This document shows positions 44,301 through 53,179 of a stretch of 64,000 nt of DNA, piece after piece. A program made the translations under genes and the position numbers. The notes beneath the pieces are model-generated. The model was not told the origin of the DNA and did no database searches. It saw only the letters and a program-made list of their open reading frames with translations. How positions within the stretch are numbered: position 1 is the first letter of the stretch; every line of letters starts with the position of its first letter. Source of the DNA: Candidatus Hydrogenedens sp. (lineage in GTDB: Bacteria; Hydrogenedentota; Hydrogenedentia; Hydrogenedentales; Hydrogenedentaceae); contig DAOSBX010000007.1 of assembly GCA_035361075.1 (NCBI GenBank), positions 1 to 64,000 on the forward strand. Reading direction: 5' to 3'.

Positions 44301-44520
44301 AGCACAATTCCTGAAACCGATGGCAGTCTCATTAGCCATAGGTTTAGTTTTTGCGACTATTGTCACGCTTCTATTTATACCTACTATTATTGGTATATTA
44401 AATGATGTTCGAAGATTAGCATATACAATTAGAAATCGAAGAATTCCAAAACCTGAGGAAGTAGAGCCTGTATTTTCAATGTTAGAACAGAAAAGGCAAT
44501 TAGAAAATAGTTCCTTATGA
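41311..44520 (+). CDS. RND efflux pump (AcrB/HAE-like)
   Basis: This 1069-residue inner-membrane pump has twelve helices and two large periplasmic loops, the standard RND layout, with energy from protons. The proton-relay Asp pair in TM4 is Asp397-Asp398 (MLVDDAIIVGEAIYY), and the second-half counterpart is the GVVVNDAIVFVDC segment. N-terminal LLLIRRELFPEFSLDMITVQ and the PN1 entry DPEEVEEGICRKIEESL are typical. Start overlaps the adaptor stop by four bases. This subgroup (ExoX-like, ~1050-1070 residues) exports amphiphilic compounds; the exact substrate, drug or lipid, is unknown. It is followed by an acyltransferase rather than directly by TolC, which is unusual. Confidence 0.95.
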   Translation: MNQFLGYFVGNRVFANILTAVILIAGLISLLLIRRELFPEFSLDMITVQVIYPGADPEEVEEGICRKIEESLDTVEGIKRYTTVASENMGMANIEVMDSYDLSKVYDKVRNAIDSISTFPKDAEKPITNEVTIRREVIQVALSGNLPDKILKEWAEQIKDELQALPELSQVFIFGAKQYEIGIEVSEEKLQKLGLTFSQVASAIRSGNLNISGGLIRSKGAEIRIRTIGRKYYADELAKIVVLAKPTGEVITLDQVAEIRDDFNEDPLEADFNGEKSVLISCFKTQEEDDIAISDAVKKYVESKQKQLPPGVKISVWNDRARLIRARLNLLEINGIQGLIIVIVMLLLLMNARLSFFVTLGIPISFAGAICIMYLHGSTLNMMSLFGLIMVLGMLVDDAIIVGEAIYYHRQRGLPPMKAALTGVEEVGLPVIGAVTTTIAAFIPLMFVSGIMGKFIRILPIVVISALSVSLFESLFLLPALNDLPDLSHTISNSDNRRHPLKRLRWFFSDFLDAFVEKIYLPFLNTMLKHRYISLTAFIAILLTIMGLVRGQIIKFEVFTEADGDYLMAQVEFPAGTPFHVTKDAVKRMEDALKRLAEKTTTISGEPLVKNVYSVVGQSSSGFSAQGGSNVGEIRVELLPTERRGIHAKKLSSMWAKETGTIPGTLKQKYDVSGGGPRGTGIELWLRSENLQDIIRASQEIKEKLKTYDGVYQIEDDYRPAKIEARFYLKPEAQTLGITLDSLGRQLAGGFFGEEAVRIQRGRDDIRIRVRYPREDRSYLSILNQVRIRTNQGYEVPLFAVADVDFTPGFSSITRVDGMRRVVVTADIETTKANSTEIIGDLTNNFLPLLQRKYPGLIWSFEGPQQNSRDALGSLKVGFPIALLLIFLIISSIFHSYSQPILIMLTIPFGVVGALIGHLLFGQTVTLMSLFGIVALAGVVVNDAIVFVDCFNANLGEGNSFISSILQAGKRRFRAIFLTTTTTFGGLIGLLFTRDMQAQFLKPMAVSLAIGLVFATIVTLLFIPTIIGILNDVRRLAYTIRNRRIPKPEEVEPVFSMLEQKRQLENSSL

Positions 44521-44547
44521 GGATAGATATTGGAGGAATGGTATAAC

Positions 44548-45147
44548 ATGTTTGAAGCTTTTTTAATTCGTTGGCGAAGTTATTATTATGGCTTGAAATT
44601 TGCCAGAAAGGGAAGAAAATGTCGTATTCAGGGAAAACACTTTACTATAGAGGGGCATGTGGAGTGCGGGGATTATTGCCGGTTTCGGGATTATGTGATA
44701 CTTCGCACTCATAAAGATGGAAAAATAATAATGGGGACCCATTCATTATTGAGTTACTATACAATTTTAGAATCTACAGCATTGATACAAATTGGAAGTA
44801 ATACCGCTATTGCGGAATTTACAGTTATTCGAGATACAAATCATATATTTTGGGGGACAAAAGAGCATTTTGCTTTAACACCTCACATAGCCAAGCCGAT
44901 TATTATTGGGGATAATGTTCTTGTAGGAAGTCGCTGTTATATACATCCGGGGGTAGAAATTGGAGATGGTGCTATTATTGGTGTGGGAAGTGTCCTTGTA
45001 GAGGATACGAAGGTAGGACCTCTGGAAATATGGGCAGGGGTCCCAGCACGAAAAGTGGGACATCGTTTGGAAAGTGTTCCTCCTGAGAAATTACAACAAA
45101 CAGAGGAGTTAATAAAACAATATGGAATTCGCAAATTTCGATATTAA
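44548..45147 (+). CDS. Hexapeptide-repeat acetyltransferase (LbH, WbbJ-like)
   Basis: The ATG at 44548 is chosen because GGAGG (44532-44536) is 11 bases upstream; an in-frame TTG at 44530 is unlikely. The 199-residue left-handed beta-helix protein shows repeats of [LIV]G.. type, ending with IGDNVLVGSRCYIHPGVEIG and the sugar-acetyltransferase motif GPLEIWAGVPARKVGHR. DTNHIFWG carries the catalytic-type His. It probably acetylates a sugar or lipid. It sits between the pump and TolC, sharing a 26-base overlap with the tolC-like gene, so it may modify the exported substrate or a cell-envelope glycan. Confidence 0.85.
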   Translation: MFEAFLIRWRSYYYGLKFARKGRKCRIQGKHFTIEGHVECGDYCRFRDYVILRTHKDGKIIMGTHSLLSYYTILESTALIQIGSNTAIAEFTVIRDTNHIFWGTKEHFALTPHIAKPIIIGDNVLVGSRCYIHPGVEIGDGAIIGVGSVLVEDTKVGPLEIWAGVPARKVGHRLESVPPEKLQQTEELIKQYGIRKFRY

Positions 45148-46675
45148 AAAATTTTTCTTCATATGGATTATAAGTTTATGTATTTTTATATGTTTATCAG
45201 CTACTTCACGAGAGACGGATGTAGATTCTTTCCCATTAAAATCAGATGATACTGCAAAAATTACTCAAGAACTCCCTGAGTATTTAGATTTACAAACAGC
45301 ACAAAAAATAGCATTAGAACAAAATCCTTCATTAAAAGCGGTAACAGAACGGATAGAACAAGCTCGACAGAAAGTCAAACAAGCGTTAGCCCAGTATTAT
45401 CCTCAAATTATTGCCAATTATACCGCATCGCATACAGACCTATCGAACACTGCTATACGGCGTGCACAGAGTACAGCATGGGAGCAAAGTTCAAATGTAA
45501 TTTCTCAATCTATGTTTAGAAGTACTGGTGGAGCCAGCACAGATATCATGTCTTCGATACCGTGGGAAACTATTTTGAACTCATGGATTTCAGCATATCA
45601 AGCAAGTGATAAAGTTCCAGAGTCACAGAATAATTATGCGTTGAATTTTATTATGAAATATACCTTATTTGATGGTTTTGCCCGTAAGTATACTCTTGCT
45701 TTGGCTAAGTTAGGTGAGGAAAGTGCTCAGGAGTCTCGTCAAGAAGCCATACGAATATTATTGTCCGCAGTAGCAAATAGTTTTTATGCGGTACAATTAG
45801 CAGAGGAAAATCTCCGAATAGCCGAAGCTGATAAAGCATTCAATGAAAGACTTCTTTATGAAGCGCGGGTAAAACAAGAATTAGGAGCGGGTTCTTTAAG
45901 TGATGTTTTAAATTTTGAAGTACAGTTAAGGTCAGCAGAAGCACAAATTATTAATGCCCGTCAAAATCGTGAGATTGCTCGCATATCTTTAGCAGGCGTA
46001 ATGGGGTTAAATACAGGCATACTCCCTGATAATGTAAAATTAACACCACTAAAAGATGAGACAGATGAAGATTTAAAAAATCCCGATATGGATGAATTGT
46101 TATCACTTGCGTTACAAAGCAGACCTGATTTGAAAATGTTAACTTTAGCTATCCAGCAATCTGAAGCACAGATTGGACAAAGCCGTGCTACTTTATATCC
46201 ACAGATGGGATTATCTTTGTCCCGTTCGGCGACAAGGACGGTGGACAGCGAATTTAGTTCAGATGATTTTGCTACTACTGTAAGTGTCGATATTTCATAT
46301 AACCTCTTTTCTGGGGGTAAAAACCGAGCATTACGGGCAGAAGCACGTGCAAAACTCCGAGAGGCAGAGCAAAATTATTATGCAGGAAGAATTGATGTGA
46401 TAACTGATGTTCAGAGTACCCTTCAGGAATTAAAATCGGTACAAGAACAACTGAAACTACAGAGGGAAAATGCACAGTATGTTAGAAAAAATAGGGATTT
46501 GGTGGAGCAGGAATACAAAGCAGGGCAAACGTCATTAGTCCGCTTAAATCAAGCACAACGTGATTTAATTGAAGCGGAAGGTAGACTTGCTTCTGCTCGG
46601 GTTGCCTTATTCCGAGCGTGGTATCAGTTGAAAACTGTTACTGCCCAATCTCTTTCAGATCTTCCAAAATTTTAA
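45122..46675 (+). CDS. TolC-like outer-membrane efflux channel
   Basis: This 517-residue protein begins with a signal-like hydrophobic stretch (FFFIWIISLCIFICLSATS), then two OEP repeats: LDLQTAQKIALEQNPSLKAV, with coiled-coil helices (SARVALFRAWYQLKTVT near the C-terminus) and EQEYKAGQTSLVRLNQAQRD in the second half. It forms the trimeric channel that completes the pump. The start overlaps the previous gene by 26 bases, which couples translation. It is the last gene of the operon; no clear terminator hairpin follows in the ~155-bp gap before the next gene. Confidence 0.9.
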   Translation: MEFANFDIKKFFFIWIISLCIFICLSATSRETDVDSFPLKSDDTAKITQELPEYLDLQTAQKIALEQNPSLKAVTERIEQARQKVKQALAQYYPQIIANYTASHTDLSNTAIRRAQSTAWEQSSNVISQSMFRSTGGASTDIMSSIPWETILNSWISAYQASDKVPESQNNYALNFIMKYTLFDGFARKYTLALAKLGEESAQESRQEAIRILLSAVANSFYAVQLAEENLRIAEADKAFNERLLYEARVKQELGAGSLSDVLNFEVQLRSAEAQIINARQNREIARISLAGVMGLNTGILPDNVKLTPLKDETDEDLKNPDMDELLSLALQSRPDLKMLTLAIQQSEAQIGQSRATLYPQMGLSLSRSATRTVDSEFSSDDFATTVSVDISYNLFSGGKNRALRAEARAKLREAEQNYYAGRIDVITDVQSTLQELKSVQEQLKLQRENAQYVRKNRDLVEQEYKAGQTSLVRLNQAQRDLIEAEGRLASARVALFRAWYQLKTVTAQSLSDLPKF

Positions 46676-46832
46676 AATTCTCTCTCGGATAGTAACCTTT
46701 TCTTTGATGCTGGATTTGTGGTAGTCACTCACTTTATTTGATACCTCTGTTTGCATTAGAATTCCTGTATATTTTTGATTGGATATAGATATTAGGATAT
46801 TGGTTACTTAACATCTAATTGGAGTTTATCTT

Positions 46833-48158
46833 ATGAATAAATTAATGTATTCAAGAAGAACATTTATAAAGAATGTTCTTATGGGAACAGCGGGAATGGC
46901 TGTTACGCCGATGATAATCCCCTCTTATGTATGGGGAGCGGAACCTTCTACTTTGCCAAATGAAAGAATAACTGTTGCTTGCATTGGTGTAGGAGGTCAA
47001 GGCAAATATGACATGAAGGCGTTTTTAAGTTTGCCTGAGGTTCAGGTAGTTGCTGTTTGTGACGTGGATGATAATCATGCACAGGAAGCACAAAAAATAG
47101 TCAACGATTTTTATGCTCAAAAGAAGAACATACCCGAATATAAAGGTTGTGATGTTTACCATGATTTTAGGGATGTCATTGCTCGTAAAGATGTGGATGC
47201 GGTGATGATAGCGACTCCTGACCATTGGCACCCTATTATATCCATTATGTCGGCACAATCAGGGAAAGATATTTATTGTGAAAAACCGTTAGCAAATTCT
47301 ATCCCCGAGGGTAAAGCAGTAGTAGAGGCAGTCCGTAAATATCGTAGAGTATTTCAAACAGGTAGTCATGAACGTTCCCGAGATAATGCAAGGTATGCAT
47401 GTGAATTGGTTAGGAATGGAAGAATAGGTAAATTACATACGATACGGGTAAACATGCCTGTGGATAATCATACCCCGATTCCTCCACAGCCCGAAATGCC
47501 TATTCCTCCTGGTTTTGACTATGATTTCTGGCTGGGACCTGCCCCAAAAGAACCCTATACAGAAAAAAGATGCCATTTCTGGTTCCGATATATTCTGGAC
47601 TATAGTGGTGGAGAAATGACAGACCGAGGTGCTCATATTATTGATTTAGGCCAATTAGGTAATGGAACGGATGATACATTCCCCATCTCTGTGGAAGGGA
47701 AAGGCTTTTTCCCGAAAGAAGGATTGTTTAATACCGCAATGAGTTATGAATTTCGATTTGAGTATGCTAATGGTGTTGAATTATTAGGAAAGAGTGTAGG
47801 ACCGCGTGGAATTAAGTTTGAGGGTGATAAAGGATGGATTTTTATTTATATTCATGGTGGTGACCTGCGTGCCAATCCTCCTTCATTACTTCAAGAAACT
47901 ATAGCCCCGAATGAAATACATTTAGGCAGAAGTAAGGGACATCATAAGAATTTTATTGAATGTGTTAAATCCCGCAAGGACCCGATGGCTCCTGTGGAAG
48001 TGGGTTATCACACTGCAACTATGTGCCATATGGCAAATATTGCCATGAGACTTGGACGAAAATTGAACTGGGACCCAGAGAAAGAAATGTTTGTTAATGA
48101 TGATGAAGCCAATCGCATGATGCAACCTTCGATGAGAGCACCTTGGACATTAGGTTAA
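46833..48158 (+). CDS. Tat-exported Gfo/Idh/MocA-family oxidoreductase
   Basis: This 441-residue protein starts with a twin-arginine signal (SRRTFIKNVLMGTAG), then a Rossmann NAD(P)-binding domain (ACIGVGGQGKYDMKAF, AVMIATPDHWHP, DIYCEKPLANS with the catalytic-type Lys) and the C-terminal alpha/beta domain, including GGEMTDRGAHIIDLGQ. Exported members with pre-bound cofactor are typical of Hydrogenedentes and Planctomycetes and are believed to act on sugars or glycosides at the cell surface. The ribosome site is weak (TTGGAG). The next gene begins 18 bases later, so the HEAT protein is a probable partner. Confidence 0.92.
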   Translation: MNKLMYSRRTFIKNVLMGTAGMAVTPMIIPSYVWGAEPSTLPNERITVACIGVGGQGKYDMKAFLSLPEVQVVAVCDVDDNHAQEAQKIVNDFYAQKKNIPEYKGCDVYHDFRDVIARKDVDAVMIATPDHWHPIISIMSAQSGKDIYCEKPLANSIPEGKAVVEAVRKYRRVFQTGSHERSRDNARYACELVRNGRIGKLHTIRVNMPVDNHTPIPPQPEMPIPPGFDYDFWLGPAPKEPYTEKRCHFWFRYILDYSGGEMTDRGAHIIDLGQLGNGTDDTFPISVEGKGFFPKEGLFNTAMSYEFRFEYANGVELLGKSVGPRGIKFEGDKGWIFIYIHGGDLRANPPSLLQETIAPNEIHLGRSKGHHKNFIECVKSRKDPMAPVEVGYHTATMCHMANIAMRLGRKLNWDPEKEMFVNDDEANRMMQPSMRAPWTLG

Positions 48159-48176
48159 ACATAAAGGAGATAAAAA

Positions 48177-50720
48177 ATGAAAAATATTTATATTCTAATT
48201 AACATATTCCTGACATTGATATTTTTAACATCGACTACCTTTGCTCAGGAAATTCCAAACATTAAAGATGCCCTGAATTATCTACAAACGTATAAGTTTG
48301 GAATGAATCGTGAACCGTTAGAGCCTATTCTTGATGCAGTAAAGACAACTCAAAATGACCCTGTGAAACAGGAACAGTTATCAAAACAACTTGTAGCGGT
48401 TTTACCGAAATGTACCATTGATGGGAAAAGATTTATTGCACGCCAATTAGTTGTGATTGCAACACCATCTGTTGTTCCGGGAATTGAACCTTTATTGAAG
48501 AATAACGAAACAATTGATATTGGTTGCCGAATATTAGAGCAAATCCCCGGCAAGGAAGCAACGCAATCTCTTATAAAGGTGTTGAAACAAGAGTCTATAA
48601 CAGAAGATGATGAAGTTGCCATTATCAATTCTCTGGGAAGAAGAAAAGATAGCTTATCTGTTGAAACATTGTCCCAATATCTGGAAAATCCATCACAGAA
48701 ACTACAAAATTCAGTGATAATTGCCCTTGGTTCTATAGGTGGGAAAGAAGCAGGGAGTATTCTCTGGAACTGGGCTAAAAGTAAATCCATGTTGGAAAAT
48801 TCTAATGTACAGTCTGCTCTCTTGAAAATTGCCAGTCGGTTGGCAGAAGAATTGACTGAAAAAGATATGGCTTTGGAAATCTATTCTTCTTTATTCAGTA
48901 ATGATAAAGTTACCCCTATAAACAGAGCATATGCCCTGAGGGGATTGGTACAGTTAAAGGGTAAAGATGCCTTTGAAGAAGTCTGGCAAAGTGTTGGAAG
49001 TGAAGACACAGTACTTTCTTCTTCTGGTATTGATTTGTTAAAAGATAAAGCCTTTCCTGATACGTTACTTTCTGAACGATGTGTAAGTACATTAGAAACT
49101 GCAAAGCCAAGACTTCAGTTTGGTTTGTTAGAAGTTATTGCTTCCCGTAAGATTACAGACGTTGTCCCACAGGTGTTAAACCTTATAGAAAAATCTGATG
49201 GAGAATTGAAATTGTCAGCAATTCAATGTCTTAGTCGGGTAGGTGATACTCGTGCTATTGAACCGTTAATGAATATTGCTTTAAGTGGACCTCGTGATGT
49301 TAGAGAAACAGCAAAAGATGCTTTAATAAAATTGGATAATCCCGATGGGAATAAGTATCTGATGGATAAAATGCAAAAAGGTAATTTAGATGTCAGAAAA
49401 TTAGCCGTTGAATTGCTTACAGAACGTAGGGCTGTTGAAGCAAAAGAGATTATGAAGAACGCTATCATAAAAAATGACAAGGATATTATAGATGAGGCCC
49501 TAAATTATTTTGCAATATTAGGGGATGAGCAGGATTTGCCTTTCTTGTTTGATAAACTTATGGCCGATATTGAAAATAGTTCTTCTTATATTCCTGCTCT
49601 TTCTTTAATCATTGATAGAACAGGTGATGAAGGCAAAAAGGTAAAAATTATAATGGACCAGTGGGTGAAATGCAATAATGATTTACAAAAGAAATCTTTG
49701 ATTTCATTATTAGGGAATATTAAAAGTCCAGAAGCGTGTGCAGTGCTTGAAAGGTTTTTGACAAGCGAGCCTGCGTTAAAAACAAATATCTTTCAATCCA
49801 TGGGGCAATGCGTTGACGTAAATACATTGGAGAAGATTATAAATGAGGTTGAAAAAGAAAATGTTGATGAGGTGAAAAATGCAGGGATACTAAGTTCGCT
49901 AAATATTTTGAGAACACTGAATCTAACGGATAAGCAGAAATTTGATTACTATATCACCCTTTGGAAATTGACAGGGGAAAATCCTACAATTCAGAAAAAT
50001 ATATTAGGTGGTTTTACAAAATTAAGTTTGGTAGAGGTTTTAGATTTTATAGAGGGAATAAAGGTAAATGATACTATAAAAGCGGATTGGGCTAATGTAA
50101 GGTTTAATGTGGCAAAAAATATTAGTTTTTCTTATCCTTCAAGAACGATGTCTATTTTAGAGGAGATGCTTCCTAACTTGAAGGACAATCAGGCTAAGGA
50201 GGTAGAAAATTTGCTAAAAGGTCTTAAAAACAAAGGTGAGTTTCTATGTTCGTGGAGCATAAGTGGTCCATATCGAATGGAAGATTATAGTGCAAGACGG
50301 TTATTTGACGAAGTTTCATTACCTCCTGAGACTGATTTAAATTCTGTAAAAGATTGGCGTATTTTGCCCTTAAAAGTGCGTGACGATGGTCTAATTTATG
50401 CAGATTTGGCTGAATATTCTGGTGGTGAAGTAGAATGTGTAGCGTATGTTGCATGTAAGATTACAGTGCCAGAACCTGTGGAAGGAAAGATATTATTGGG
50501 TACTAATGATGGTGTTAAAGTATGGCTCAATGGGAAACTGGTTCATTCATTTGCAGAGGGAAGAACTATGATTCCTGAACAGGACAATGTTCCTGTTAAG
50601 TTAGAGAAAAATAATATATTGTTAATGGCAATATATAATCAAGGTGCAGCGTGGGAATTTACTGCAAAACTTCAGGGGATAAGCCCCGAAAAAGTAGAGG
50701 TGGTGCCATATAGTCCGTAA
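48177..50720 (+). CDS. Secreted HEAT-repeat protein with C-terminal beta-sandwich-like domain
   Basis: This 847-residue protein has an N-terminal signal (MKNIYILINIFLTLIFLTST then AQE). Repeated helical pairs of ~30 residues follow, with HEAT-type motifs such as NSVIIALGSIGGKEAG, LKLSAIQCLSRVGDTRAIEP and VRETAKDALIKLDNPDG, over about 60-700. The last ~150 residues (KGEFLCSWSISGPYRME, GKILLGTNDGVKVWLNGKLV) resemble the sugar-binding domain found in planctomycete secreted proteins. Such proteins are presumed scaffolds for protein or carbohydrate binding. It follows the exported oxidoreductase by 18 bases (AAGGAG ribosome site), suggesting a coupled role. No enzymatic site is seen. Confidence 0.85.
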   Translation: MKNIYILINIFLTLIFLTSTTFAQEIPNIKDALNYLQTYKFGMNREPLEPILDAVKTTQNDPVKQEQLSKQLVAVLPKCTIDGKRFIARQLVVIATPSVVPGIEPLLKNNETIDIGCRILEQIPGKEATQSLIKVLKQESITEDDEVAIINSLGRRKDSLSVETLSQYLENPSQKLQNSVIIALGSIGGKEAGSILWNWAKSKSMLENSNVQSALLKIASRLAEELTEKDMALEIYSSLFSNDKVTPINRAYALRGLVQLKGKDAFEEVWQSVGSEDTVLSSSGIDLLKDKAFPDTLLSERCVSTLETAKPRLQFGLLEVIASRKITDVVPQVLNLIEKSDGELKLSAIQCLSRVGDTRAIEPLMNIALSGPRDVRETAKDALIKLDNPDGNKYLMDKMQKGNLDVRKLAVELLTERRAVEAKEIMKNAIIKNDKDIIDEALNYFAILGDEQDLPFLFDKLMADIENSSSYIPALSLIIDRTGDEGKKVKIIMDQWVKCNNDLQKKSLISLLGNIKSPEACAVLERFLTSEPALKTNIFQSMGQCVDVNTLEKIINEVEKENVDEVKNAGILSSLNILRTLNLTDKQKFDYYITLWKLTGENPTIQKNILGGFTKLSLVEVLDFIEGIKVNDTIKADWANVRFNVAKNISFSYPSRTMSILEEMLPNLKDNQAKEVENLLKGLKNKGEFLCSWSISGPYRMEDYSARRLFDEVSLPPETDLNSVKDWRILPLKVRDDGLIYADLAEYSGGEVECVAYVACKITVPEPVEGKILLGTNDGVKVWLNGKLVHSFAEGRTMIPEQDNVPVKLEKNNILLMAIYNQGAAWEFTAKLQGISPEKVEVVPYSP

Positions 50721-50805
50721 AAGTTGGATTTGCCCAAAATTTTTAGAACTATTTAAATGTTTGATATATTTATAAGTGGATAGCAGATAAGGAGATAATT
50801 TAGCT

Positions 50806-52443
50806 TTGCCGCAACTGGTTATTGAGCAACCGGGAATATCTATTCAGACGGTGCCAATTGGAGACAAGGACATTGTTCTTGGCAGGTCGAGTGAGTGTGA
50901 TATTGTGTTAAGTGCAGGGGAAATATCACGTCACCATGCAAAAATTGTTGTGAGAGATGCTAACTATGTGCTTGTAGATTTAAAAAGTTTAAATGGTACA
51001 TATCTAAATGGACAGCGGATTACAGAGCACATATTGAAACATATGGATGAAATATGGTTAGGTAGTCAATGTCGAATTATTTTTAGAGATGACACACAAT
51101 ATGGGAAAACGTGGAAAGAAGATACTATCAATGATACAAAGGAAGAGATAATTCATCATGTAGAGCATATTCGAGAACAGATAGAAGAAGTGGAAAGTAC
51201 ACTGTTTCAAATTAATAAAGAAAAGGAGGAAGATAGTCAAGCTTTAGATACAGCATATACACCTATTGTTGATATTAAGAAATTAGGTCGTGCCTATCGT
51301 CGTTTAGATGTGCTTTACAAAGCGACACAAATAATGGGTTCAGCTGCAGATTTAGATACAAAGTTGGCTCAAGTACTGGACTTAGTTATAGAAGTTCTTT
51401 CTGCAGATAGAGGTTTTATCCTGCTTAAAGATGAATCTGGGAAGTCATTAGTAACCAAAGTAGCACGAGCGATGGAAAATGGATTAGAAGCCTCATCTCC
51501 GAGTATGGGTATTGCAGGTAAAGCGGCAATTGATGGAGAGCCTGTACTTATGATTGACAGGTTAGCCAACCCAGAGTTTGGAAATCGAGAAAGTGTTATT
51601 ATGCGTAAGATTACAAGTGCTATGTGTGTTCCGTTGAAAATTGAAAATCGAATTTTAGGTTCTATTTACATAGATTCTATCCAAAAAAGAGCCTTTTTTG
51701 ATGATGAAGATTTAGAACTCTTCTTCTCTTTGAGCAATCAGATTGCTCTTGCCATAGAAAATGCTCAGCTTAACCAAAAAATGATTGAAGAAGAGAAAAG
51801 GCGTGAAAATTTTAGAAGATTTTTGCCAGATGTGATTGTTGAAGAAATTCTTAAAGCGGGTTCTAATATACAATTGGGAGGTGATAAGAAAAGAGTAACT
51901 ACTATGTTTTGTGATATACGAGGTTCATCGAAGTTGGCTGAGAGTGTTTCTCCGCAGGAGTTAGTAGCTTTACTCAATGAACATTTCACCGCTATAACCG
52001 AGATTGTTTTTGCATGGCATGGCACATTAGATAAATATATTGGTGATGAAATAATGGCGGTTTTTGGTGCACCTATTTCTACTGGAGATGATGCATATGC
52101 GGCTGTTTGTGCTGCGTTGAATATCCTTAAGACCAATGAGGAATTAAATGTAATCCGAATTTCAGAGGGTAAACCTGCTTTCCAACTCGGTATAGGAATA
52201 GAAACTGGAGATGTTATTGCAGGATTTATTGGTTCTCCTAAAAGGATGGAATATACAGTTGTAGGGGATAGGGTCAATATTGCAAAGAGATTGTGTGATA
52301 TGGCAAATCCCGGAAGTATTGTTGTTGGGAATGAAACATGGTTAGAATTAAAAGATAGGGTTAGAGGAGTCCCTATCGGAACATTCAAGGTAAAGAACAA
52401 AGAGCAATTTATTGTTGCCTACGAGATAAAAGAACTTTTATAA
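50806..52443 (+). CDS. FHA-GAF-class III adenylate/guanylate cyclase
   Basis: This 545-residue signalling protein has an N-terminal FHA domain that binds phosphothreonine (about 1-95; GRSSECDIVL, SRHHAKIV, KSLNGTYLNGQRI), a GAF domain (about 160-330), and a class III cyclase (about 350-540) with both metal-binding Asp residues (FCDIRGSSKL and DKYIGDEIMAVFG) and the VVGDRVNIAKRLCDMA segment. It makes a cyclic nucleotide, probably cAMP, though substrate-specifying residues need modelling. The start is TTG at 50806, with AAGGAG 11 bases upstream. The FHA domain implies that a Ser/Thr kinase controls it; the PP2C gene at 22147 could reverse that. Confidence 0.93.
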   Translation: MPQLVIEQPGISIQTVPIGDKDIVLGRSSECDIVLSAGEISRHHAKIVVRDANYVLVDLKSLNGTYLNGQRITEHILKHMDEIWLGSQCRIIFRDDTQYGKTWKEDTINDTKEEIIHHVEHIREQIEEVESTLFQINKEKEEDSQALDTAYTPIVDIKKLGRAYRRLDVLYKATQIMGSAADLDTKLAQVLDLVIEVLSADRGFILLKDESGKSLVTKVARAMENGLEASSPSMGIAGKAAIDGEPVLMIDRLANPEFGNRESVIMRKITSAMCVPLKIENRILGSIYIDSIQKRAFFDDEDLELFFSLSNQIALAIENAQLNQKMIEEEKRRENFRRFLPDVIVEEILKAGSNIQLGGDKKRVTTMFCDIRGSSKLAESVSPQELVALLNEHFTAITEIVFAWHGTLDKYIGDEIMAVFGAPISTGDDAYAAVCAALNILKTNEELNVIRISEGKPAFQLGIGIETGDVIAGFIGSPKRMEYTVVGDRVNIAKRLCDMANPGSIVVGNETWLELKDRVRGVPIGTFKVKNKEQFIVAYEIKELL

Positions 52444-52475
52444 CTCTAATTTTTAAGATATCAGTATTTAATAAC

Positions 52476-53078
52476 TTAAATTTCTGATTCTGTTAAAAAA
52501 TACTTCCAGATAATCAAAGATAAGCAAATAATTCCTATAGTTATTATAAATATATGTAGTCCCCAAATTTTTAATAGTGTCGTATTTTGCACCTCTGTTT
52601 CTATTTCGGAGTGAGTGGGTTCTTGTAAGAGGTGTGGCGGAAGGGTTGTGTTATAAATATTATGAGCCATTTCTATTGCTTGAAGTGCTTGTTGATATAG
52701 TGAGTTTTTAATCACCTTTTTACCATTTTTTGTATCAATTAGGGTATACCCATTTTTTCTCCAGCCTTCTTCTAAACGTTTTCTTCGTAATACAGGAGCC
52801 TCATAGGATATTTCAATACGATGTCCCATTTCCCGTCGATGTATTTGAGGTGTATCCCATGGAGTATCGATAACAATTTCTACAGATTTTCCAGTTAATT
52901 CTGGGAGGGTAGATTCTTTGAGCCATTGATTTTGAATAATAATAGCACCGTAAAATTGTGTTTGCTCTTTTGAAGTTTTAATAAGAAATGTGGGAACATC
53001 CTCAGGGATTTCTCCGTAAAATGTTACTACTCCGCTGATTATATTTATAATAGTCATATATGTTATTAGTAAATTCAT
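52476..53078 (-). CDS. Membrane protein of unknown function with N- and C-terminal helices
   Basis: This 200-residue protein starts with a short hydrophobic segment that looks like a signal (MNLLITYMTIINIISGVVTF) and ends with a membrane helix (about 168-192, LHIFIITIGIICLSLIIWKYF). Between them is a ~140-residue extracytoplasmic domain, with VEIVIDTPWDTPQ and a basic stretch (APVLRRKRLEEGWRKNGYT). I recognise no family. It converges on the cyclase gene and is divergent from the STN lipoprotein gene. Confidence 0.6.
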   Translation of the reverse strand: MNLLITYMTIINIISGVVTFYGEIPEDVPTFLIKTSKEQTQFYGAIIIQNQWLKESTLPELTGKSVEIVIDTPWDTPQIHRREMGHRIEISYEAPVLRRKRLEEGWRKNGYTLIDTKNGKKVIKNSLYQQALQAIEMAHNIYNTTLPPHLLQEPTHSEIETEVQNTTLLKIWGLHIFIITIGIICLSLIIWKYFLTESEI

Positions 53079-53179
53079 GGATATAAAAACCGTATCGCCT
53101 TTTTATTCTTTTTCGTTATATGATATATGATTGTATGATATTCTATTAAACTATTTATGTTCTATAAAATAATCCAGAA

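Noticed and set aside
48350..48790. 146-codon minus-strand frame in the HEAT-repeat gene
   Set aside because: Antisense shadow; no ribosome site or recognisable domain.
51765..52400. 211-codon minus-strand frame within the cyclase gene
   Set aside because: Antisense shadow of the conserved cyclase domain; no independent start signal.
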